The notes beneath the pieces were generated by a model. That model did not search any database, was not told the DNA's origin, and saw only the letters and a program-made list of their open reading frames with translations. This document shows, piece after piece, positions 18,895 through 27,170 of a DNA stretch of 64,000 nt. The first letter of the stretch is position 1. Every line of letters begins with the position of its first letter. The translations under genes were made by a program, and so were the position numbers. The DNA is from Palsa-189 sp963803735. GTDB lineage: Bacteria > Acidobacteriota > Terriglobia > Acidiferrales > UBA7541. Location of the stretch: positions 1 through 64,000 of the forward strand of contig CAWDNV010000007.1 in NCBI GenBank assembly GCA_963803735.1, written 5' to 3'.

Positions 18895-20792
18895 TGCGTC
18901 AACCAAAGTTCACCCCCATCACGCTGAAAACGCGAATCGACCACCGTAAAATGCTTGCCCGCGAGACCCTTCTCAAGCGCCTCAAGACGCCGGCGGAAGA
19001 AATATTCTTCAGGCGAGGAGCGATATTGTGACTGGAGCGTCCGAAAGCTCCAGGCCTCGCCCGCTGCGAGCGCGAGGGAATCCGCGCCCTTCGCGCGCGC
19101 CATGTTTTCATACATCATGGCGCCAGCCTCGGCAGAAGGTATCTTTTCATTGCGATAGGCCTGGGCCTCAACCACCCTCGTGACTTTACTGATCTCGGCG
19201 GACACAACAGCCTCGTAGTCGGGAGCCACCGGAACGGGTGGATGCATTCCACCAACTGTGAATCCCATGATCTCGACGCCCAGGCCAAGCGCGTTGGCAT
19301 CCTGTTGGACCATGGCGCGCATTTGTCCGGTCAGTGTCGCGACATTTTGGGATAACGCATCGGAAAGCGTCCGATTTACCGTGGATCTCATGACTGCCCG
19401 GTAGGCGATTGCGCGCAGCGCATCGGCTGGGTTTTGGCAGTTGTAACGCCAGGCCCGCGCATCGGTAATTCGATATTGGACTGCCGCATCCACGGTAATG
19501 AGGTCGCGGCCGTTGCCGAGGACCAGCGTGTATTCGTTAGGGGCGTGCTCGACCGCCCACAGCACATTCTCCGGTCCTTCTTCTTCCTGGCCCTCGTGTC
19601 CGACCTGCGCGGCTTGCACACGCTGCACAGGAAGCCGAAATACTTGATCGACCGGCCACGGCCAATGCAAGTGAAGGCCTGGCTGAAGGACTTCTCCGCT
19701 CACAGGGACACCTAGGCGCTCCACCAGACCTTGCTCGCCCACACCGACAACCGTCAGCGACGTTGAGAGCCAGCCTAAGAGGAACAGTCCGATGAGCAGT
19801 GGTTCTAGAGTTTGGCGGACAACTGTGAGTGCCCACGTGGAGCGCAAGTCGATTCCGAACTGCCGTTCTGCGGAGTCAAGAATGCTGCCGAGAATGTTCG
19901 GCCTGCTCCCGAGGGCTGAGAAAATGCCGAGGTCTGCGGGAAAGGTAGCAACCCCCTCTATCTTGTGATCCTTTGCGGTAAGGAGGCCATAACACACTGC
20001 CGCATTGATGGCCAACACGGCGTAATGAACGATTTGAAGGATCGTTGTCAGTCCTGCCCATTCCAAGCCTGCTGAGATGGCACCCAGCACGAGGATCCAA
20101 GCAATCACTCGCGCCCCCCGGCAGAGCCACGGACCCTCCGGGAGGCGGTCCGCATCAATCGTTGCGAAGTAGCGGGCTCCCATGCCTGCCAACGCAGCCG
20201 CTACGAGGCAAAGCGCTGCAGCAATCCCAGCATCGATGGCAAGTGGTGGCACTTCCGGAAGTGTGGGACGTATCACGAAAAGAATGCCCGCCACTCCAGC
20301 GCTCGCCGCTCCTATTCGGATCGTCTCAATCAAGTCAAGATTCCTCATCCGGCTCAAGACCCAAGCGCGCGCCGCCGTTAGTCGAGGGCTTACCTTTGCC
20401 GCATCATATTTTGGCGTCTCCTCTGGTTTCGGCGTCTCCTCTGAGATCGCAGGTGCTTCTGGCTTCGCGATAGGTTCCACGCTTGTGGCTTTCTCATCGC
20501 TCCTTGAGGGTCTCTCCCGAATGGTCTGTGCTACAACGGTGCCGATGAGGATGCCGGTCGCAAGCCCCAGCGTAACTGCAATGTCCAGAAGCACAGGATT
20601 CAAAAGCATATAGCCGCCGACGGCGGCCACGACCGCTCCGAGTAGCGCAGCCAAGAGAAGGGCGAGCAGCACACCTCGATACGGATTCCGCATGAAGCCC
20701 GAGGGGGGAGGCTGCCGACCGGCTGTTCCAGTCATGGCAACTTCGGTGCCAGGACGACTAGATGAGGATGGCGAAGTCGAAACGGTTCCCAT
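18891..20792 (-). CDS. Large SPFH protein with a multi-helix N-terminal membrane domain
   Basis: A 633-residue HflK-like protein. The N-terminal 330 residues hold roughly seven hydrophobic helices in three groups (about 35-90, 165-220, 230-280), unusual for this family, plus a charged linker at 95-130 rich in Glu, Pro and Lys. The Band 7 domain starts at about residue 355 with TVVGVGEQGLVERLGVPV and ends in the arm EISKVTRVVEAQAYRNEK. It is the first gene of a coupled series with the HflC-like and second HflK-like genes. The extra membrane domain could dock the cage onto the neighbouring ATPase, but this is inference. Confidence 0.8.
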   Translation of the reverse strand: MGTVSTSPSSSSRPGTEVAMTGTAGRQPPPSGFMRNPYRGVLLALLLAALLGAVVAAVGGYMLLNPVLLDIAVTLGLATGILIGTVVAQTIRERPSRSDEKATSVEPIAKPEAPAISEETPKPEETPKYDAAKVSPRLTAARAWVLSRMRNLDLIETIRIGAASAGVAGILFVIRPTLPEVPPLAIDAGIAAALCLVAAALAGMGARYFATIDADRLPEGPWLCRGARVIAWILVLGAISAGLEWAGLTTILQIVHYAVLAINAAVCYGLLTAKDHKIEGVATFPADLGIFSALGSRPNILGSILDSAERQFGIDLRSTWALTVVRQTLEPLLIGLFLLGWLSTSLTVVGVGEQGLVERLGVPVSGEVLQPGLHLHWPWPVDQVFRLPVQRVQAAQVGHEGQEEEGPENVLWAVEHAPNEYTLVLGNGRDLITVDAAVQYRITDARAWRYNCQNPADALRAIAYRAVMRSTVNRTLSDALSQNVATLTGQMRAMVQQDANALGLGVEIMGFTVGGMHPPVPVAPDYEAVVSAEISKVTRVVEAQAYRNEKIPSAEAGAMMYENMARAKGADSLALAAGEAWSFRTLQSQYRSSPEEYFFRRRLEALEKGLAGKHFTVVDSRFQRDGGELWLTQ

Positions 20793-20910
20793 GAAAAAAT
20801 CCTTCCTAGTGCGCCCAATACGGGCTCGATCATTGGAAAGCTGACTCAGACCGAAAATTCGGCCAGCTGACCAGCTTGTTAGCTTGTCGATTTAGTTGGG
20901 AGCGGACTGA

Positions 20911-21208
20911 TCAGAGCGAGGGAGGGGCGCGGCCTTGATTCACCGAGCGCCAAGCGAAGGAAACAACGGGATTCTTACAAAGAACGAGAAGAGGGTTCTC
21001 AACCGCCGTAAAAACTAACGTGATACGCGGCGTAGCGACCACGTGCGTTGCGCTATGCACCGCCATGCACATCGCGCAGTGAGACTCGTCTACCGATTTA
21101 GCATCGGTATGACCGTGAGCCAGCGCAACCGTCGAAACCGCCAGAAAAACACAACGTCGCAAGCACGACTAAAGCTCGTCGAGCGAATCGATTCAAGGCG
21201 GTATTCAT
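20911..21208 (-). pseudogene. Small secreted Cys/His protein (family member 1), frameshifted in the signal peptide
   Basis: This is a paralogue of the 25807-26214 product. The mature part reads DESHCAMCMAVHSATHVV, with a C-x-x-C-x3-H site, and ends RAPPSL. In the frame from the ATG at 21208 the signal peptide (MNTALNRFARRALVVLATLCF) is intact until a run of five T (21145-21149); removing one T restores ...LCFLAVSTVALAHGHTDA. A shorter frame from an internal ATG (MRRCVFLAVS) could still be made. It resembles DUF2946-type proteins, which are often near metal TonB receptors; I judge this from motif memory only. Confidence 0.65.
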
Positions 21209-21249
21209 ACTCAATCGCATCGTCGTATAGGTGTTATGGACGCTCGCAG

Positions 21250-21285
21250 ATATTGAATGCTTGTTCCTGCTATTGTCAAGATAAT
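21250..21285 (-). promoter_or_regulatory. Promoter with a conserved 31-base element
   Basis: The minus strand carries TTGACA (21274-21279) and, 17-18 bases downstream, an AT-rich -10 candidate (TCAATA or CAATAT at 21250-21256). The block 21255-21285 matches 26252-26282 at 27 of 31 positions, and both lie about 40 bases before a small Cys/His protein gene. Conservation extends beyond the -35 box, which suggests a bound regulator. Confidence 0.6.
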
Positions 21286-21371
21286 TCTGCCGCTCTAAAA
21301 AACCAGTGTCATGTCGAAAATTTATTGCGGTCCGGATCGAACCCCACGCCTGGTGGACAGCCTTGTGAATT

Positions 21372-22574
21372 CTAGTTTCCTGAGGCAGCTTGAGGTGTGA
21401 CGGCTACCAGTTCGTTTTGTTCCTGGGCATCGGGCGGATTGATCACAACGCGGTCCGCCACATCAATTCCCTGAAGGACTTCCACGGAATTTCCGAAATC
21501 CCTGCCAATCGTGATTTTCTTCAAGCTGATTCGGCTGTCGGGCCCAACGACCGCGGCCATGGGTCCATCCGGGCGAAAGAGGAGTGCGTTAATCGGAAGC
21601 GAAAGGAGTTGGCCGGTTACCTTGACGTCAAAATGCACTTCCGCGTATGCCCCCGGCAAGAGGGCGCCGGAAGCATTAGGGACATCAACTTCGGTCAGGA
21701 GAGTTCGCGTGTTGGGGTCAATCGAGTTCGCGGTTCGTACGACTTGTCCGCAGAAGCTGCGCTGCCTGAGTTCCCGCAGAGACAGGCAGGCTTTAGGCCG
21801 GGGTGCATCGAGGGAGAGTATGCCTGCGGCACGGCCACATACACGCGCATTGGATCGATCTGGGCGAGATCGAACATTTCCTTTGTCGCGGTACCGCCAT
21901 TGCCGGCGTTGATCAGCGTGCCCGGGTCGACATTCCGCTGCGTGATAATTCCCGTAAATGGAGCATACACGCGCTTGAAAGATTCCATATCCTCCAACCG
22001 CTTGACGTTGGCTTCAGCCGATTCAGCCATGGCTGTTCTAGCGGCCTGGTCGCCGTTGGCGTTGTCGAAATCCTGCCGCGAAACGGAATCTGATTTGATC
22101 AACTCCTGGTAGCGCGTAGCCGTTAAATTCGACAAGCCTAGATTTGCCCTGGCCGTCACCAGATCCGCGCGTGCTTGGGCAAGTTGCTGGTCGATTTCGG
22201 GCGTATCGATCTCGGCCAATATTTCGCCCTTCTCCACGTGGCTGCCAATATCTTTGTACCACTTCAGTAGATAGCCGTTGGTCCGCGCGTAAATCGGAGA
22301 CTCGATATAGGGTTTGAGGGTCCCCGGGAGCACCATTTCAGCGTCGGCATCGACTGGGTGTGGCGTGAATCACAGAGACGTACGGGACAGCCATTTGTTC
22401 CGTTTGTTGCGCGAGCGCTTTATGTTCGGTCACGCGTTGGGTGATGGCATAGATTCCCGCGCCCAGAAAAACCAAAAAGAAAATAAGTGACCATCGAAGC
22501 AGCGCGCTCACCCCTTTGCCGGAGGAGCCCCGGTTATCCGTCGAGTCTTGAAGCGTCTTGCTGCTCGACAACAT
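21372..22574 (-). pseudogene. RND-type periplasmic adaptor (HlyD/MFP family), two frameshifts
   Basis: Three consecutive frames together encode one membrane-fusion protein. Part 1 (from 22574) has the anchor LLRWSLIFFLVFLGAGIYAI and breaks after IHATPS; dropping one base near 22355 continues as VDADAEMVLPGTLKPYIES. Part 2 contains the lipoyl/coiled-coil half (GYLLKWYKDIGSHVEKGEIL) and breaks near 21790, where the other frame reads CLSLRELRQRSFCGQVVRTANSIDP in pieces. Part 3 is the beta-barrel end (LLPGAYAEVHFDVKVTGQLL). Both errors are single bases. The gene overlaps the RND permease end by 41 bases. Confidence 0.85.
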
Positions 22575-25500
22575 TTTGGGATATTTCCGATTTATCCACG
22601 GAATTCATGCCTCCAATAGGAAGGGCTGGGCCCTGCTGCGGAGTGCGCTGGCCACCTGGATGCCGCTTGTGAACCAGGGAAAATACACACGGCACGAAAT
22701 ACAAAGTGGCAAATGTGGCGACGATCAGCCCGCCGATCACGGAACGGCCCAGCGGGGCGTTTTGTTCGCCGCCCTCTCCGAAAGCAAGCGACAGCGGCAC
22801 CATGCCAATGATCATTGCCAGGGCGGTCATCAAGACGGGACGCAGACGGACAAACCCGGCTTGAAGCGCCGCCTCCGCCGAACTCCGTCCCTCGCTCAAA
22901 CGCTCGCGCGCGAACGAAACCATCAGGATGCTATTGGCTGTAGCCACTCCCATGCACATGATCATTCCGGTCAAGGACGGCACGCTCAGTGTGGTATGCG
23001 TGAGCAAGAGCATCCATACGATCCCCGCCAGGGCCCCCGGCAGCGCCGAAATGATGATGAAGGGATCAAGCCAGGACTGAAAATTCACGACGATCAGGAG
23101 ATAGACAAGGATAACCGCGACACCCACACCGGCGGTGAGGCCCGCGAACGACGAGGCCATTGTCGCCACTTGCCCGCGCAGTTCAAGAAGCGAACCGCGT
23201 GGAAGTTTGCTCTGAAATTCGTTTAGCACGTTTTCGACGTCCGCGACTACGCCGCCTAAATCGCGGCCTTCGACAGAGGCGTACACATCGATCATCGGCT
23301 GGGCGTCGTAATGCGAGACCACAGCGGGCTCGACGTTCAAGTCCAGTGCCGCCAGATTTCCCAGGACTTGCGGCGTTTTCGTTGACACAGATGAGACGGG
23401 AATGTTGTTGAGCGCCTGCAGGGAATCGATCTTATACTGCGGCACCTGCACCGTTACGTTGTACTCGTTGCCGTTGGCCGGGTTGACCCAGAACGAAGGA
23501 TTAATCTGAAAGCTCGAACTCAGCGAAAGCAAAACGCTGTTGGCGACGTCTTGCTGGCTCAGCCCGACCGACTGCGCCTGCGAACGGTCGACGTCCAGGA
23601 ACAACGTCGGAGATGAGCGCAACTGGTGCACATGAACATCCACGGCTCCGGGAATGTGCTGGAGGCGTTTGGTAATATTTTGCGCCAGTTGATAATTGAT
23701 TTTTTCGTTGGGTCCGGTGAGCTGGATGTCGATTGGGGCGGGTACGCCAAAGTTCAAGATTTGGCTGATCATGTCCGCGGGCTGGAAAAAGAATTGCGTT
23801 CCGGGGAATTGCTCGGCCAGATGTTCGCGCAAATGGTCGACGTAGTATCTGGTTGGCCGCTTGCGTCCGGGCTTCAGACTGATGAGGATTTCGGCGTCGG
23901 ATTCGCCGATGACGCCGGAGTTGCTGTAGATCATGTTGATCGTGCTGTTAAACAGTCCGATGTTGTCGAGAATGTTGCCGAGGTCCCCCGGAGGAATCAA
24001 GCTTCGGATCACACGATCCACTTGATCTGTTTCACGGGCCGTCTCTTCCACTCGCTGGCCCGCGCGAGCCCGCATGTGCAATCGAATTAGTCCGGCGTCC
24101 ACGCTCGGGAAGAAGTCACGGCCCAGCGACGGAATCAGGAACATGGAAGCAGCGCAGAACGCGAGAAACAAAACTACAAAGAGCCACGCGCGCTCCAAAC
24201 AAAAGGCCAGCGAATGCGCGATAGCTGCCGCGCATGCGGTCGAACCCGCGCGTAAACGCGCGCTGTACTCGGGAGAAAATATCGTTCCCAGTGGCATGCT
24301 CTTCGCCATGCTGTCCCTTGAGCAGGTACATAGCCAGGGTCGGCACCAGAGTTCGCGAAAGGACGTAAGACGCCAGCATGGCGAAAACAACTGCTTCCGC
24401 CAGCGGGACGAACAGGAATTTCGCGACTCCCGTGAGGAAAAACATGGGCACAAAAACAATGCAGATCGCAAAGGGTCGACACGAACGCCGGAACGGCGAT
24501 TTGCTGCGCGCCGTCCAGAATAGCCTGGGTAGTTTCTTTTCCCTGTGCGAGATTTCGGTTGATGTTTTCAATTTCCACCGTGGCGTCGTCCACCAGGATG
24601 CCCACCGCGAGAGCCAGGCCGCCCAGAGTCATGAGATTGATGGTCTCGTGGAGTGCGCTCAGCGCGAAGATCGAGACGAGAATCGAAAGCGGAATCGAGA
24701 TGGCGATGATCAGCGTGCTTCTCCAGCTCCCCAGAAACAGCAAAATCATGAGTGCGGTCAAACAGGCGGCGACCAGCGCCTCGCGGACCACTCCCTGCAC
24801 GGCCGCCCGAACGAAGACCGATTGGTCGAATAGCGGCGTTATCTTCAGTTGGGGCGGCAGGAGAGAAGCAATATGCGGCAACTTCGCATAAACCCTCGAG
24901 ACTACATCGAGCGTAGAAGCTCCCCCAATTTTGTAGACTGCAATCAGAACGCCGCGCTGTCCGTCCATGCGCGCAATATTGATCTGCGGTGAAAAGCCGT
25001 CGCTGACGTAAGCGACATCTCGAACATAGATGGTCGCGCCGTTGGTGGTCCGGATCGGCACGTTGTTCAGCGCGGCAATGGTGTTCGTCGAACCGTTCAT
25101 CTCGACGTTGTACTCGGTGGGACCCAGCTTGACTGAACCCGAAGGCAGCGCCAGATTTTGCGTGCTGATGGCATTGATCACATCCACCGGCGACAGCCCC
25201 TTTGCTTGCAATGCTGGGATGTCGATGTTCACGGACACCTGGCGCGGTTTTCCGCCGAAGGGAAAGGGGACCGCGGCGCCCCGGACCGTTGCCAACTGGA
25301 TACCGACCGTATTAACCGAAAAATCGAATAGCTGCTGCTCGGAAAGCCCCTGTCCGTTCATGCCAAGCTGAAGGACTGGCACGGCCGACGCTGAGTAGCT
25401 GACGATGATTGGAGGGGAGATGCCGGCGGCATAAGTTTAATGATGGACTGCGAAGCGGCGGTGATCTGTGTGAGTGCGACGTGGACGTCTGTCCCTGGCT

Positions 25501-25790
25501 GGAAGAACACCTTCGTAACGGACCGGCCCGGCCACCGTCTGAGATTCGACGTGCTCTATGTTGTCCACGACCTTGCTCATAAAGCGCTCGAAACCTGTGA
25601 CGACCCGGTCCTCCATTTGTTGAGGAGACAATCCGGCATAGCTCCATGAGACGCCGACAACCGGTACATCGACATCAGGAAAAATGTCGGTGGGCGTACG
25701 CTGCAAGACGATCGGAGACATCAGCAAAATGACCAGGGCGGCCACGATGAACGTGTAAGGCCGCGTCAGCGCAATCCGAACAATCCACAT
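22534..25790 (-). pseudogene. RND efflux permease (AcrB/CusA superfamily), four frameshifts
   Basis: The pieces add up to a full-length permease of about 1,080 residues. The N-terminus is MWIVRIALTRPYTFIVAALV with TPTDIFPDVDVPVV. The reading frame changes near 25528 and 25425 (around SQTVAG and LMPPA), near 24471 (a TTT run after AFVSTL) and near 24205. The membrane motifs GILVDDATVEIENINR and LVPTLAMYLL are visible. The trio of Met residues that marks copper/silver CusA pumps is not evident, so it is better called HAE1-like. With four single-base events plus two in its adaptor, the system is probably dead unless these are sequencing errors. Confidence 0.85.
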
Positions 25791-25806
25791 GCGTCTGCCC
25801 TCTAGC

Positions 25807-26214
25807 TCACTGAGATCTTTGCGCGCGAATGAATCGTAAGAACCGGAAACCCGCTAACATATGATGCAGTCTCCAGGGATCACCTTGCCGACTTACTGAG
25901 TTAAGGCGCGGAGCGATGACGGTGAGGGGAGGGGCGCGGTATTGATTCAGAGAAAGCCAAACGAAGGGAACCTGGAAACTCTTCGGGGGAATGCAAAGGG
26001 GGTTCTCGACAGCCGTAATACACAGCTCGACAGTCGGTGCGCCGACCACATGGGTCGAGCTATGCACAGCCATGCACATTGCGCAGTGAGACTCGTCAGC
26101 CGATCGAGCGCCAGTATGGACGTGGGCCAGCGCAAGCGTCGAGACCGTCAGAAAAGCAAGGGTCGCAAGGAAGACCAAAACCTGGCCAGCGGCTCGATTT
26201 CGGATATTACCCAT
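25807..26214 (-). CDS. Small secreted Cys/His protein (family member 2)
   Basis: A 135-residue protein with a signal peptide (VLVFLATLAFLTVSTLALAHVH) followed by ARSADESHCAMCMAVHSSTHVV, containing a C-x-x-C-x3-H site, a hydrophobic middle and a YRAPP segment at about residue 94. The last 40 residues are Arg-rich and absent from the paralogue at 20911, so the stop may have been lost. It is the first gene of the RND/adaptor operon, 16 bases before the permease ATG. A periplasmic metal-binding or metal-sensing role is inferred from the Cys/His site and context. Confidence 0.65.
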   Translation of the reverse strand: MGNIRNRAAGQVLVFLATLAFLTVSTLALAHVHTGARSADESHCAMCMAVHSSTHVVGAPTVELCITAVENPLCIPPKSFQVPFVWLSLNQYRAPPLTVIAPRLNSVSRQGDPWRLHHMLAGFRFLRFIRAQRSQ

Positions 26215-26246
26215 ACCTAATTGCCTCTACTTGATGGAGTTCGATG

Positions 26247-26282
26247 ATAGTGAATGCTCGCTCCTTCGATTGTCAAGATAAT
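26247..26282 (-). promoter_or_regulatory. Promoter with the same 31-base element as at 21255
   Basis: TTGACA lies at 26271-26276 and an AT-rich -10 candidate (TCACTA or CACTAT) 17-18 bases downstream. Just upstream of the -35 box, 26276-26288 on the minus strand form CAAGAT-T-ATCTTG, an 11-13 base palindrome overlapping the promoter and a possible operator. It drives the small Cys/His protein and the RND operon. Confidence 0.6.
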
Positions 26283-26289
26283 CTTGGTT

Positions 26290-26769
26290 TCGTCGCCAAA
26301 ACGCTTGCTTGGCTACTTCTAAGCGCTTTTACGCTTTCTGTGTCACTAGAGCGTCATCTGAATTGGACGTAGTCCGCTCGAGTTGAGCAGCTTTTCCAAG
26401 CGCTCATTCGTACAGCGCGGGCGTACAGCGCGGGCAATGAACAGCGCGGCAAACCGGTTGACCTGAATAGTGATCGGCCACTGCATCTTTGAGCTACTTT
26501 AAGGTGGTACCAAGCAGAATCTAGCATCTAAGGAAGCAAGAATTGCCGTGAAACAGAAGCGCCTCACCGACGGCATTACCTCAGTTTCGTCCTAGCGCTG
26601 ACGGCAGTTGCACAAGCACGAGTACGGGATGCGAGGAATTGCGGGCCGGTTTGGCAGACTCCAACTATCCGATATCCTTCGGCGTTTTGTACAAGACAAC
26701 TCTTTACTTGCACTCGACATCAGGGTTACCATTACCGGCGTCGGAGGACCCTAGCTCGGATCGACCAGA
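26290..26769. other. Intergenic region with a 13-bp tandem repeat
   Basis: No gene is supported. GTACAGCGCGGGC occurs twice in tandem (26410-26435), with a third partial copy at 26441-26449. On the minus strand an open stretch reads as possible coding remnant (QVNRFAALFIARAV) but has no start and no family match I can name. The divergent promoters of the 26.2 and 26.8 kb genes must lie here. Confidence 0.4.
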
Positions 26770-27054
26770 ATGACCGTGAAAAAGACAATTCGCTTACTTG
26801 GGGTCTCGGTGGCGCTACTCCTGCTGCTGCTCTTCGCCACGGGAGTCGTCAGCGATTGGAATCACCAAAGCCCGAGCGACGATGCGAATTGTCCGTACTG
26901 CCACTTGGGCCACCAGACCCCGGCGCAGCTAGTTGTCGCACCAGCAGTATCCTTGCTGAAACCGGTCGCTTCGTTGCCGCTGCCGGAAGACCTTGTTCCG
27001 GTCACGGGCCCTGTCTTTTCGCAGACCTCACCCCGCGCACCACCCGCCGCCTAA
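26770..27054 (+). CDS. Small secreted Cys/His protein (family member 3) before a TonB receptor
   Basis: A 94-residue protein with a long hydrophobic signal (LLGVSVALLLLLLFATGVV) and the site DDANCPYCHLGHQT (C-x-x-C-H-x2-H). A Pro-rich tail ends SPRAPPAA, comparable with the RAPP segments of the 21 and 26 kb proteins. It is 116 bases before the TonB receptor gene on the same strand, and the pair is probably co-expressed. It may hand metal to or from the receptor, or sense it. The start is ATG at 26770; the GTG two codons later is an alternative, and no strong ribosome-binding site decides it. Confidence 0.65.
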   Translation: MTVKKTIRLLGVSVALLLLLLFATGVVSDWNHQSPSDDANCPYCHLGHQTPAQLVVAPAVSLLKPVASLPLPEDLVPVTGPVFSQTSPRAPPAA

Positions 27055-27170
27055 GCAATAACCAAGTCCCAAATCGTCCAGACTCCGCGTGCCGCAGCCC
27101 CTTTTTGGGGTAGCAGCATTCCATTTTGGCCTTTCCTTAAGCGCCGAGGCGCAATCCGAGGAGGATTGGG

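Noticed and set aside
26290..26769. Decayed minus-strand gene in the intergenic region
   Set aside because: Two frames look weakly coding, but neither has a start or a recognisable family, so no gene is called.
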